Source: Mesorhizobium sp. (GTDB taxonomy: Bacteria > Pseudomonadota > Alphaproteobacteria > Rhizobiales > Rhizobiaceae). Taken from it: a DNA stretch of 64,000 nt. Made by a program: the position numbers and the translations under genes. Position 1 is the first letter of the stretch. Each line of letters opens with the position of its first letter. The DNA lies in NCBI RefSeq assembly GCF_004962245.1, contig NZ_SUHQ01000005.1, forward strand, positions 124,001-188,000, given 5' to 3'. Shown here one piece after another: positions 52,924 through 61,234 of this stretch. The notes beneath the pieces were generated by a model that saw nothing but the letters and a program-made list of their open reading frames with translations, did not search any database and was not told where the DNA came from.

Positions 52924-53697
52924 CTACTTCGAAACGTCCTGGCCGAAATAGGTGTCGGCGATCTTCTTGTAGGTGCCGTCGGCCTTGATGTCGGCCAGCG
53001 CCTGGTTGATGGCGGCGACCAGTTCTGGATCGCCCTTGCGCACGATGACGCCGGAATAGTCGGCGTTTTCTTCCTGCGCGGCGATCTTCACATTGGCGTC
53101 GGGCTTGTGCTTCTTGAAGTCGAGGAAGGACAGGCTGTCGTTGATGGTGGCGTCGGCGCGGCCGGTAAGCAGCAGCTGGATCGACTGGTCGAAACCATCG
53201 GTGCCGACGAGTTCGGCGCCGTTCGTTTCGGCGAGCTTGCCAAAATTCGAGGTCAGCGACTGCGCTGCCTTCTTGCCCTCGAGGTCGGCAAAGCTCTTGA
53301 TGTCGGTATTGTCGCCGCGCACGATCAGCACCGCCTTGGAAGCGATGTAGGGATCGGAGAAATCATATTTGGCCTTGCGCGCCTCGGTGATGCCGACCTG
53401 GTTGATAACGGCGTCATAGCGCTTGGCGTCGAGGCCGGCGATCAGCCCATCCCATTTGCCTTCGAGGAATTCGGCCTTGACGCCGAGGCGCTGGGCGATC
53501 GCCTGGGCGATCTCGACATCGAAGCCGACCAAGGCGCCCGAGGCGTCATGATAGGTGAAGGGGGCATAGGTGCCTTCCGTGCCGATCTTGAAGGCGCCGG
53601 CCTGCTTGATCTGATCGAGATTGGCGCCGGCATGGCCGGATGTGACGGCCAGAACCTGCAGTGTTCCAGCGACGATAAGCGATTTGAGCCATTTCAT
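52924..53697 (-). CDS. Polar amino-acid (cystine-like) ABC substrate-binding protein
   Basis: A 257-residue periplasmic binding protein with a signal peptide MKWLKSLIVAGTLQVLAVTS cleaved near GHA-GAN. The PF00497 fold shows GTEGTYAPFTYHDASGALVG, FDVEIAQAIAQRLGVKAEFL and, near the end, KGDPELVAAINQALADIKAD and GTYKKIADTYFG. The layout is close to FliY/TcyA-type cystine binders, but the ligand is not proven. ATG 53697. The ATPase and permease follow downstream. A 9-bp inverted repeat lies 88 bp upstream. Confidence 0.92.
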   Translation of the reverse strand: MKWLKSLIVAGTLQVLAVTSGHAGANLDQIKQAGAFKIGTEGTYAPFTYHDASGALVGFDVEIAQAIAQRLGVKAEFLEGKWDGLIAGLDAKRYDAVINQVGITEARKAKYDFSDPYIASKAVLIVRGDNTDIKSFADLEGKKAAQSLTSNFGKLAETNGAELVGTDGFDQSIQLLLTGRADATINDSLSFLDFKKHKPDANVKIAAQEENADYSGVIVRKGDPELVAAINQALADIKADGTYKKIADTYFGQDVSK

Positions 53698-53784
53698 TTT
53701 TCTGTGATCCCGTCCTTGGCCGGTGTACAGCGCATTTGTAAGCGGCGGAAACTGACAGATGCAGGCTAGCAAAATAAGAAACCA

Positions 53785-53813
53785 GATTTCAAATATGAGA
53801 CCTTTTTGAAATC
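53785..53813. promoter_or_regulatory. Operator-like palindrome (GATTTCAAA/TTTGAAATC)
   Basis: Perfect 9-bp arms at 53785-53793 and 53805-53813 with an 11-bp spacer. It lies 88-116 bp upstream of the binding-protein start, on the side of the amino-acid operon, and is AT-rich against its surroundings. The regulator is not in the window. Confidence 0.65.
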
Positions 53814-53907
53814 CAATTCTCAAAGCCATATCAATTTACGCCGCCCGACCGCGTAGCGACCGCCGCGGCAAGCGTTCGGACGGTGCAATCCACGCGACAT
53901 CGGCGGC

Positions 53908-53933
53908 GGAACCATTCGCCCGCGTGGCACGTT
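53908..53933 (+). promoter_or_regulatory. EcfG (RpoE2-type) promoter of rpoH2
   Basis: GGAAC at 53908-53912 and CGTT at 53930-53933 with a 17-bp spacer match the general stress sigma-factor EcfG consensus (GGAAC-N16/17-CGTT). The start of transcription would be near 53940, about 90 bp before the rpoH2 start. In Sinorhizobium rpoH2 is known to depend on RpoE2. Confidence 0.75.
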
Positions 53934-54031
53934 CTTGGCTGTTGTAGGGCGCGGCGTCGCCAATTCAACCACGATGCCAGCTCAGGGACGAGCGATCGCA
54001 CCACCACAACGCCCGGAACAGGGAGCGCGGC

Positions 54032-54895
54032 ATGATGGAAGATACGGCAGGGCGAACCATGATCCGTGCGGCGATGAAAGCCCCCTATCTCGAGCGCGAC
54101 GAGGAGCATCTTCTCGCGCTGCGCTGGAAGAAAGACAACGACCAGCAGGCGCTGCACCAGATCGCCATGGCGCATATGCGGCTGGTCATTTCCATGGCCT
54201 CGAAGTTCCGCCACTATGGCCTGCCCTTGGGCGACCTGGTCCAGGAAGGCCATGTCGGCCTGCTTGAGGCGGCGGCCCGTTTCGAACCGGAGCGCGAGGT
54301 GCGGTTTTCGACCTATGCGACGTGGTGGATTCGCGCCTCGATGCAGGATTACATCCTGCGCAACTGGTCTATCGTCCGCGGCGGCACCAGCTCGGCGCAA
54401 AAGGCGCTGTTCTTCAATTTGCGGCGCCTGCGCGCCCGCTTGGCGAACGGCGCCGAGCCGATCTCGAATGCCTCGCTCTACCGCGAGGTGTCGGTGGCGC
54501 TCGGTGTTTCCGAGGCCGACGTGGCGATGATGGATTCCCGTCTTTCGGCTCCAGACAGCTCTCTCAACCAGCCGCTCGCCGACGATGCCGGCGCCACCGA
54601 GCGGATGGATTTCCTCATTTCAGACGATCCTTTGCCGGACGAAGTCGTGGGTGACACGATCGATGTCGAACGCCGTTCTCTCTGGCTGAAAGCGGCGCTC
54701 GGCGCGCTCAATGCCCGCGAGCTCAGGATCATCGAGGAGCGCCGGCTGAGCGACGAGGGCGCGACGCTCGAAGCGCTCGGCGAGGCGCTCGGCATCTCGA
54801 AGGAGCGTGTCCGCCAGATCGAGGCACGCGCCATGGAAAAGCTCAAGATAGCTCTGGTGAAGCAGAACCCCGAGTTTCTGGCGACAGCCGCCTAG
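54032..54895 (+). CDS. rpoH: RNA polymerase sigma-32 factor (RpoH2 type)
   Basis: A 287-residue heat-shock-type sigma factor. Region 2 has AHMRLVISMASKFRHYGLPL and GDLVQEGHVGLLEAAARFEP, then FSTYATWWIRASMQDYILRN (-10 recognition). The RpoH-box-like segment is SAQKALFFNLRRLRARLANG. Region 4 ends ALGISKERVRQIEARAMEKL. Wording such as WSIVRGGTSSAQKALFFNLR fits the rhizobial second RpoH. ATG 54032 starts MMEDTAGRTMIR; ATG 54035 (MEDTAGR) is equally possible. It is preceded by an EcfG-type promoter and controls general stress genes. Confidence 0.94.
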   Translation: MMEDTAGRTMIRAAMKAPYLERDEEHLLALRWKKDNDQQALHQIAMAHMRLVISMASKFRHYGLPLGDLVQEGHVGLLEAAARFEPEREVRFSTYATWWIRASMQDYILRNWSIVRGGTSSAQKALFFNLRRLRARLANGAEPISNASLYREVSVALGVSEADVAMMDSRLSAPDSSLNQPLADDAGATERMDFLISDDPLPDEVVGDTIDVERRSLWLKAALGALNARELRIIEERRLSDEGATLEALGEALGISKERVRQIEARAMEKLKIALVKQNPEFLATAA

Positions 54896-55062
54896 GAGTG
54901 TTGAGATTCGGGTTAGGCCGAGCCGGACTCAAAGACGGGCGCGAAGCGACCAAACCAGGTGGTTTCCGAGAACCGGAGCGGAGCGTACTTTTGAGTACGA
55001 AAGCACCGGAAGCGCGGCAAATTGGCGTTTGCAGGCCCGCATCACCTGAGTATCGACATACC
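54896..55062. other. Gap after rpoH2 with repeat-like element
   Basis: No gene. It contains GAACCGGAGCGGAGCGTACT, TTTG and AGTACGAAAGCACCGGAAGC, in which CGTACT and AGTACG form a 6-bp stem and CCGGAGC / GCACCGG also nearly pair. Similar text (ccggagcggagcgtact...agtacgtgagcaccggaagcg) is, as I recall, found repeatedly in other proteobacterial genomes. A dispersed element is likely but not proven. Confidence 0.4.
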
Positions 55063-56538
55063 CTATCTGTCGGTGATGATCTTGACCTTGTCGCCGGCCG
55101 AAACGGCAGCACCAGGCGACAGCGCATTGAGCACCCGGAACAGGTCGAGCTTGCGGTCGACGCCGACCATCTGCGCGGCGAGCGAACCCATGGTCTGGCC
55201 GGGCTGCACCGTGACGACGCGGATATGCAGCGGCTTCAGTGCAGCTTTCTCGGCCGCGCTCAAGATGCGGAAGGAGCCGCTGACCGAGCGCGCCACCGCG
55301 TCCAGCGAGGTGCTGGCGGAAGGGGCCGCCGTCAACAGCCGGTAGACCTGGCCGCCGGCGCGGATCACCGCGATGTCGAACTGCCAACCCTCGGCGCTGG
55401 CATGCGCCGTCGCCGCCTCGCTGCCGTTGATCGTCTCCTGACGCACGCTGCTCTCATCGAGACCGGCCACCCAGCCGCTGCGGATATAGTCGGTCAGCGA
55501 GCGGCTCTTGTCGATCGAAACGCCGTCGAAGCGGATCGCCATATCGCCCGGCCCTGTCGCCGTCACCGCCGCGGCCGAGTTGTCGATGATGAAACCGTCG
55601 GGCACCGAGAACGACACACCGAGGCCCGGGTGCAGGAAGGTTTCGCCGCGCACATAGCCTTCTTCCGGCGTGTCGCCGTAAAGCAGCCCGTCTATGCCGG
55701 CAAGAAAGGGGTCGCGGTCGCGCGTGCCGACGCCAGGCGCGCCGAACTGGCGGGCGTGGCGCTGCGCCAGTTCGATGCGCTGCGGCGTGTTGGGGTGCGT
55801 AGCCAGGAAGTCGAGGCTGGCGTCGGTGGCACCGCTGATCGAGCGGAAGTCGGTGTAGGCCGACATTGACTGCAGGAAGCGGCCGGCGGCAAAAGGATCG
55901 AAGCCCGCCTCGCCGATCGACTTGATGCCAATGCCATCGGCCTCCAGTTCCTGATTGCGCGAGAACTGGGCAAGCCGCAGCTTGCCGCGGATCAGTGCCG
56001 CCTTGGCGGTCGGGTTGTCGCCGAGCACGTCGGAGACGACCTTGGTCGCCAGTCCTTCCTCAGCCTCCAATTGCTGGCGCTGCAGGCCGTGGTTTGCCGT
56101 GACGTGGCCCATCTCATGCGCGATGACAGCGGCGAGCTCGGCCGAATCGTTGGCCAGCGCCAACAGGCCGCGCGTGATATAGAGATACCCCCCCGGCAAT
56201 GCGAAAGCATTGACGTTGGGCGAATTGAGGATCGTGATGCGGTAGGTCTGGGTCGGATTGGCCGACACCACGGTCAGGCGGCCGACGACCTTGGCGACCA
56301 TCCGCTCGAGCTTGGGGTCGGAATATTCGCCGCCATAGGTGGCGAGGATGCGCGGATGCTGCGCCTTCGCCATTTCGGCGAGCCTGCTGTTGGCGGCGAC
56401 ATTGTCGACCGTGATCGGCTTGCTGGAAGGCTGGAAGCCGGATTCCTGAACGTCCGGAGGCGTGAACATCTGGCAGCTTGCCAGCGCCACGGCAAAGCCA
56501 GCCAGCGCGAGGAAGCGCGCCAGCGGATTCCTTCTCAC
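55063..56538 (-). CDS. M48 family lipoprotein metalloprotease with C-terminal SH3/LysM-like domain
   Basis: A 491-residue protease. The signal has a lipobox, LASC with Cys22, so it should be a membrane-anchored lipoprotein. The zinc motif is HEMGH at 141-145, and the third ligand glutamate is in NQELEADGIGIKSIGEA. The middle domain is periplasmic-like; the last 60 residues (IRVVTVQPGQTMGSLAAQM) look like a LysM domain. It resembles BepA/LoiP-type proteases that handle outer-membrane assembly. The start is uncertain; GTG 56538 (MRRNPLARFLALAG) is chosen because it begins the lipoprotein signal, though the ribosome site is weak. Confidence 0.88.
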   Translation of the reverse strand: MRRNPLARFLALAGFAVALASCQMFTPPDVQESGFQPSSKPITVDNVAANSRLAEMAKAQHPRILATYGGEYSDPKLERMVAKVVGRLTVVSANPTQTYRITILNSPNVNAFALPGGYLYITRGLLALANDSAELAAVIAHEMGHVTANHGLQRQQLEAEEGLATKVVSDVLGDNPTAKAALIRGKLRLAQFSRNQELEADGIGIKSIGEAGFDPFAAGRFLQSMSAYTDFRSISGATDASLDFLATHPNTPQRIELAQRHARQFGAPGVGTRDRDPFLAGIDGLLYGDTPEEGYVRGETFLHPGLGVSFSVPDGFIIDNSAAAVTATGPGDMAIRFDGVSIDKSRSLTDYIRSGWVAGLDESSVRQETINGSEAATAHASAEGWQFDIAVIRAGGQVYRLLTAAPSASTSLDAVARSVSGSFRILSAAEKAALKPLHIRVVTVQPGQTMGSLAAQMVGVDRKLDLFRVLNALSPGAAVSAGDKVKIITDR

Positions 56539-56580
56539 TCTGTCGGTGCCGGTCGGCAGAATAGCTTCCTTTCGGGTCTC

Positions 56581-56688
56581 AGCGCATGACCCGAAAATCG
56601 GGTATCGATTTTCAGAAAGGATCATGCGCAAAATCAAACTGCCACAGCGTCCTTCGCGCCACCAGCATCCGCGGCGCACCGTAGTGGC
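56581..56688. repeat. Intergenic repeat family 1, copy E
   Basis: GCATGACCCGAAAATCGG, ATCGATTTTCAG, AGGATCATGCGCAAAATCA and CACAGCGTCCTTCGCGCC are kept; the last hairpin is replaced by ACCAGCATCCGCGGCGCACC. It lies 43 bp upstream of the M48 start, so it overlaps that promoter region. Confidence 0.8.
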
Positions 56689-56788
56689 AAATCACACCCT
56701 ATGCCGGACCAGTATCGGAGGACCTAGCCACACTACTTTGACCATGGCAAGCAAGCGCCACATGGCCTGAAGCCGGTTTGGCCGTAAA

Positions 56789-57562
56789 TTATGTCCGCTT
56801 CCGGGCAATATCTCGTGATCCGCCGCCAAACGGACCTGCACCGATATAGTGCCTGAAGGCCTCCGGTCCAGCCTTGGTGAAAAAACCGGCCGCGGCACCC
56901 GTAGCGGCAACCGTGCCATTGTCCAGGAACACCATGTCCTGGCCGATACGGCGAGCATCTTCCGGTTGGTGCGTGACGAACAGCACCGTCATGCGCCGCT
57001 CCGCATGGACGCCGGCCACCAGATCGAGCATGTCGTCGCGCAACGCCGGTCCGAGCGAGGCGAACGGCTCATCGAGCAAAAGCACTGGCCGGTCGCGCAC
57101 CAGGACGCGGGCGAGCGCGACACGCTGCCGCTCGCCACCGGACAGTTCGCGCGGCAGGCGCTGCTCCTTGCCGGCAAGGCCGACGCGCTTGAGCGCCCCG
57201 GCGATTGCAGCACGGTCGGCCTCGGTCAGCCTGAGCGACGGCGAGCGGCCGAGCCCGACATTTCGTTCGACCGAAAGATGGGCAAAGAGATTGTTCTCCT
57301 GGAACACCATCGATACCGGCCGCGCCGAAGGTGGTTTGGCGCCGACATCGGCGCCGCCGATCAGCACGCGGCCCGATCGCGGCATCTCGAAGCCGGCCAC
57401 CAGATTGAGCAGCGTCGATTTCCCCGAGCCGCTCGGCCCCATGATGGCGGTGATCTTCGAAGCGGCGAACTCGACATCGAATAAGAACGGCGCTTCGCCA
57501 TAGCTGAACGAGACCTTTTCCAGCCGCACGGCCGTATCGTTTTCCGCGCTGTTGTGCGTCAT
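56789..57562 (-). CDS. thiQ: Thiamine ABC transporter ATP-binding protein
   Basis: A 257-residue ATPase of the thiamine/TPP importer. Walker A is GPSGSGKST at 42-50; the Q-loop lies in [20 protein letters not shown]; the signature is [20 protein letters not shown]; Walker B is [14 protein letters not shown], and the H-loop is [22 protein letters not shown] is the wording common in ThiQ. The start overlaps the thiP stop (ATGA at 57559-57562). The longer upstream frame is overlap only. It is the last gene of thiBPQ. Confidence 0.94.
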   Translation of the reverse strand: MTHNSAENDTAVRLEKVSFSYGEAPFLFDVEFAASKITAIMGPSGSGKSTLLNLVAGFEMPRSGRVLIGGADVGAKPPSARPVSMVFQENNLFAHLSVERNVGLGRSPSLRLTEADRAAIAGALKRVGLAGKEQRLPRELSGGERQRVALARVLVRDRPVLLLDEPFASLGPALRDDMLDLVAGVHAERRMTVLFVTHQPEDARRIGQDMVFLDNGTVAATGAAAGFFTKAGPEAFRHYIGAGPFGGGSRDIARKRT

Positions 57563-59178
57563 GATTTCTCTCTCCGTCCCAGCCAGCTCGCGGCCAGGAC
57601 AAGCGCGAGACAGACCAGACCGAGCAGCAACGCCAGGCCTGCGGCGTCCATCGTGCGATAGCTGCCCATGCGCGCCAGCAGGAGATAAGGCAATGTCTGC
57701 AGGGAATCGCTGCCGAACAGGGCGATGACGCCAAGATCGCCGAGCGACAGCGCCATGGCAAAGGCAAAACCTGTGGCGAGCGGCCGCCGCAACGACGGCC
57801 AGTCGACCAGCCGGAACCGGTTCCACCCCGTAATGCCAAGCAGCAGACAGAGCCGTTCGTGGCGTTCGCTCGCCGCATCATAGCCGGGCCGGATGGCGCG
57901 GATGGCAAACGGCATCGCCATCACCGCATTGACGGTGACGACCATGACAGGGGCGATGGCAAAGACGTCGCTGACAGTGCGCAGGAGCAGGAACCAGCCG
58001 GCGCCGATGACGATGGGCGGCACGACGAGCACGAAGCCGGCGCCGGTATCGGTGGCGTGTTCGAGCAGCGTCTTGGCACCGATGCGATGGTTTAAGGCCA
58101 GCGCCCGCCGTGCCATGACGAGCGACAGCGACAGCGCCACCGAAAGCAGCGCCGCCAGCAAGGCGAGCACGGCGCTGGTCAGCGTCGCTTGCCGCACCGC
58201 GCTCTCGCCCGCCAGCCGGCCGAGATCGGCGCCAAGGCCTGACGTCACCGTGGCCGCCATCGGCCCGGCGACGAACAGCAATGCCAGAACGATCAATGCG
58301 GCGTTCAGCACGGTCTCGACGATGCTTGGCGAAAGATACCGGCGCGGCGCGACCGGCAGATTGGCGTCACCGACAGTGTTGGCGCCGAGCCGCATCAACG
58401 CCAGCACCACGATGAAGGTCAGCACGATCTGCAGCAGCGTCAGCGTCACCGCGCGGGCAGGATCGAAATCGAAACGCAGCGCCTGGTAGATGGCGACCTC
58501 CAGTGTCGTCGCGCGCGGACCGCCGCCCAGCGTCAGCACGATGGTGAAGGACGTGATGCAGAGCATGAAGACAAGCCCGGCGACCCCCGGCAGTGCCGCG
58601 CGCAGCGTCGGCCATTCGATCAGCCGGAAGGCAGGCCTGGCGCCCATGCCGAGCTGGCTCGCCAGCCGCCACTGGTCGGCCGGCACTGTCCCCAGCGCTT
58701 CGAGGAACAGCCGCGTGGCCAGCGGCAGATTGAAGAAGGCATGGGCGACAAGGATGCCGGACAGGCCGTATATGCCCGGCCAGCCCTGACCGCCAATCGC
58801 AGTGAGCACGCCGGCGAAATAGCCGGCACGGCCATAAAGGGCCAGAATGCCGAGCGCCGCGACGATGGCCGGCAGCGCCAGCGGCACGGCGAAAAGCTGC
58901 AGGATCAGGTCGCGGCCAAAGAAACGCGGATGCCGCGACAGCGCCCGAGCGACCAACAGTGCCGGCACGACGGAGAGCAGCGTCGACAGCAAAGCCTGCC
59001 ACAGCGTGAAGCGGGCGACGCGGAAGAGATAGGAATCGAAGGCCGACGCAGCGCCGGAAGGGTCGCGTGCGCCTTCAAGGATGAGCCCGACGAACGCTCC
59101 GCCAATCAGCAGTGCAATGGCGGCAAGCGCGACGATGCCGGCGATGACGCGGGAGTCAGCGGGATGGCGGATCTGCAT
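57559..59178 (-). CDS. thiP: Thiamine ABC transporter permease
   Basis: A 539-residue fused two-half permease with about 12 helices. The first half includes [20 protein letters not shown] and [20 protein letters not shown] with [20 protein letters not shown]; the second includes [20 protein letters not shown] and a matching EAA loop [20 protein letters not shown]. ThiP imports thiamine or its phosphates. ATG 59178 gives [10 protein letters not shown]; the frame is open upstream over the hairpin, which lacks coding character. Next gene ThiB lies 123 bp upstream, with a long palindrome between. Confidence 0.93.
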   Translation of the reverse strand: MQIRHPADSRVIAGIVALAAIALLIGGAFVGLILEGARDPSGAASAFDSYLFRVARFTLWQALLSTLLSVVPALLVARALSRHPRFFGRDLILQLFAVPLALPAIVAALGILALYGRAGYFAGVLTAIGGQGWPGIYGLSGILVAHAFFNLPLATRLFLEALGTVPADQWRLASQLGMGARPAFRLIEWPTLRAALPGVAGLVFMLCITSFTIVLTLGGGPRATTLEVAIYQALRFDFDPARAVTLTLLQIVLTFIVVLALMRLGANTVGDANLPVAPRRYLSPSIVETVLNAALIVLALLFVAGPMAATVTSGLGADLGRLAGESAVRQATLTSAVLALLAALLSVALSLSLVMARRALALNHRIGAKTLLEHATDTGAGFVLVVPPIVIGAGWFLLLRTVSDVFAIAPVMVVTVNAVMAMPFAIRAIRPGYDAASERHERLCLLLGITGWNRFRLVDWPSLRRPLATGFAFAMALSLGDLGVIALFGSDSLQTLPYLLLARMGSYRTMDAAGLALLLGLVCLALVLAASWLGRREKS

Positions 59179-59246
59179 TTCGCCGTTACCCAATACTGCG
59201 ATGGGTGTTGAATGACGGAAATGCTTGGCGAAGGTCGCGTTCTCGT

Positions 59247-59281
59247 CCACCCCCCTCTGGCCGCCGGCCAGAGGGGGGTGG
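59247..59281 (-). other. 35-bp perfect hairpin between thiB and thiP
   Basis: CCACCCCCCTCTGGCC at 59247-59262 and GGCCAGAGGGGGGTGG at 59266-59281 are perfect 16-bp arms with a GCC spacer. It lies 20 nt after the thiB stop. So stable a stem should block 3'-exonuclease decay, raising ThiB above ThiPQ, or partly stop transcription. Confidence 0.8.
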
Positions 59282-59301
59282 TTGACAGTTACCAAAGCCA
59301 G

Positions 59302-60315
59302 CTACTTGCTCATTACCGACAGCCATTCGTCGACCCAGGCCTTGCGGTTGGCGGCGACCTCTTCGGGGCTGAACATCAAGGTCTTGGTCGGCTTGACGAG
59401 CTTGTCGAAGGCCGGATTGAGCGGCTTGTCGGTCTTGCCGGCCGGGAACATCCAGTTGGTTTCGGGGATCACATCCTGGAATTTCGGCCCTGTCATGAAA
59501 GCCATGAACTGTTCCGCCAGCGGGTTCTTCGCACCTGACGTGGTGATGCCGGCAACCTCGATCTGCAGATACTCGCCCTCCTCGAAGGACGCCGCCTGAT
59601 AGCGTTCGGTGTTTTCGGCGACCATGTGATAGGCCGGCGATGTGGTGTAGGACAGCACCATCGGCGCCTCGCCCTTGGTGAACAGGCCATAGGCCTCGCT
59701 CCAGCCCGGCGTCACTGTGAGCACCTTCGCCTTGAGCTTGGCCCAGGCTTCCGGAGCCTTGTCGCCATAGACCGACCTCACCCACAACAGCAGCCCGAGA
59801 CCGGGCGTCGAGGTACGCGGATCCTGGATGACGATCTTCTCATCGGCATTGCCCTCGACCAATTCCTTCAGGCTCTTCGGCGGGTTTTTCAGCTTTTCGG
59901 TGTCGTAGACGACGGCGAAATAACCATAGTCGAACGGCACGAAAATATCATCGCTCCAACCGCCCGGCACATTGACGTCGATTACCGCGCCGTGCGGCGA
60001 AAACAGGCCGGTGGCCTTGGCTTCCGCCGTCAGATTGGTGTCGAGGCCGAGCACAATATCGGCCTTGGTAGCGGCCCCTTCCAGCCTGACGCGGTTGAGC
60101 AGCGCGACGCCATCGGCGACCGCGACGAAATCAAGAGTACAGCCGCATTCCGCCTCGAAGGCCTTCTTCACCGCGGGGCCTGGACCCCAATCGGCGGTGA
60201 AACTCTCATAGGTATAGACGGTGAGTTTCTCTTGCGCGGATGCCGGCCAGGTGCCGGCGAGAACGGACGCCGCCAGCAGTATTGCCGAAACAAGGGGGTA
60301 TAAAAACGTGCGCAT
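59302..60315 (-). CDS. thiB: Thiamine ABC transporter substrate-binding protein
   Basis: A 337-residue periplasmic binding protein. The signal [20 protein letters not shown] is cut near ASA-QEK. The mature part opens [20 protein letters not shown], with [38 protein letters not shown] and [20 protein letters not shown], typical of ThiB. It binds thiamine, TMP or TPP. ATG 60315 follows GAAGGAGGCGCCG. Immediately upstream is a TPP riboswitch on the same strand. Confidence 0.95.
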   Translation of the reverse strand: MRTFLYPLVSAILLAASVLAGTWPASAQEKLTVYTYESFTADWGPGPAVKKAFEAECGCTLDFVAVADGVALLNRVRLEGAATKADIVLGLDTNLTAEAKATGLFSPHGAVIDVNVPGGWSDDIFVPFDYGYFAVVYDTEKLKNPPKSLKELVEGNADEKIVIQDPRTSTPGLGLLLWVRSVYGDKAPEAWAKLKAKVLTVTPGWSEAYGLFTKGEAPMVLSYTTSPAYHMVAENTERYQAASFEEGEYLQIEVAGITTSGAKNPLAEQFMAFMTGPKFQDVIPETNWMFPAGKTDKPLNPAFDKLVKPTKTLMFSPEEVAANRKAWVDEWLSVMSK

Positions 60316-60369
60316 CGGCGCCTCCTTCGTTCGCATTGAAAGGAATTGAGGCGTCGGGTTTTCCGAAAC

Positions 60370-60467
60370 GTCTAATCCCTCCGCCGGTACAAGCCGGATC
60401 AGGTTCAGCGGGTTGGCATCGTTGCCTCTCAGCTGGTCCGCGAAGATCGCGTCCAGCACCCCGTTAG
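60370..60467 (-). promoter_or_regulatory. TPP riboswitch (THI element)
   Basis: On the minus strand GGGGTGCTGGACGCG leads to GACCAGCTGAGAGGCAACGA, then CCCGCTGAACCTGATCCGGC and CGGCGGAGGGATTAGACG. CTGAGA and the ACC(C)GCTGAACCTGATC...GGGA blocks are the diagnostic thi-box parts. It ends about 55 nt before the thiB start, so TPP binding should repress thiBPQ at the ribosome site. Confidence 0.92.
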
Positions 60468-60588
60468 AGCGTTTCGACACATAGGCCCGGCCCAAGTGCG
60501 GCGCAAGCGGAAGTTTGCCGGGCATCCGGAGCGCGGCCTTCCGTTTCGCCTTCCGTTTCCTGGGCAGGGCTGGTAAGGGCCACGAGAT

Positions 60589-61233
60589 ATGAGCGCATTC
60601 ACCATCCTGCTTGGCGGCGATCTTATCCGCACGCCGCTGCTCGACCGCCAGGTCGCCGGCACACGCGTCATCGCCGCTGATGCCGGCATCGGCCATGCCC
60701 GGACTTTGGGCGTGACGCCGGAACTCTGGGTCGGTGACTTCGATTCCGTCCCGGCGGATTTGCCGGACGATCTGACCGCCGTTCCCCGTCAGGTGTTTCC
60801 GGCCGAAAAGGACAACACCGACGGCGAACTGGCCATCGCTGCCGCGCTCGAACGCGGCGCGACCAGCCTCGTGCTCGCAGGCGCGTTCGGCGGCAGGCGC
60901 ATCGACCACGCATTTCTGCATCTGGCGCTCAGCCTGCGACTGGCGGAAAGCGGGACGGACGTGCTTTTGACCAGCGGGGCGCAGGAAGGCATCCCCTTGC
61001 TCCCCGGAAAGGCCGGCTTCGACTACGCCGACGGCACGCTGTTTTCGATTCTCGACTTCTCCGATCTTTCCGGCCTGACCGTCTCCGGCGCCAAATGGCC
61101 GCTGAACCATGTCGAGGTGGCGTTCGGCTCGTCGCTGACCCTTTCCAATGAGGTCAAGGGTCGGCTCGAAATCGCGCTGGACAGCGGCCGCGCGCTGTTG
61201 CTCGCCCATCCTTTTCCCTTACCCGAAAGCTGA
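60589..61233 (+). CDS. Thiamine pyrophosphokinase
   Basis: A 214-residue thiamine pyrophosphokinase (Thi80/ThiN type), which makes TPP from thiamine and ATP. Text includes [36 protein letters not shown] with the acidic DFDS at 50-53, [20 protein letters not shown] with the DNTD motif, and [19 protein letters not shown]. It is divergent from thiBPQ across the riboswitch and completes salvage of imported thiamine. The stop at 61233 overlaps the ABC-F start region by 1-2 bp spacing. Confidence 0.92.
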   Translation: MSAFTILLGGDLIRTPLLDRQVAGTRVIAADAGIGHARTLGVTPELWVGDFDSVPADLPDDLTAVPRQVFPAEKDNTDGELAIAAALERGATSLVLAGAFGGRRIDHAFLHLALSLRLAESGTDVLLTSGAQEGIPLLPGKAGFDYADGTLFSILDFSDLSGLTVSGAKWPLNHVEVAFGSSLTLSNEVKGRLEIALDSGRALLLAHPFPLPES

Positions 61234-61234
61234 C

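Larger units (their letters stand above)
53698..54031. other. Divergent control region of ABC operon and rpoH2
   Basis: A 334-bp gene-free stretch. It contains the 9-bp-arm palindrome at 53785-53813 near the ABC operon and the EcfG-type promoter at 53908-53933 facing rpoH2. An open frame on the minus strand across 53831-54031 has poor composition and is not called. Confidence 0.55.

Noticed and set aside
59302..61209. Extension of ThiB to 635 residues
   Set aside because: It runs through the riboswitch and opposite thiamine pyrophosphokinase. The signal peptide begins at 60315.
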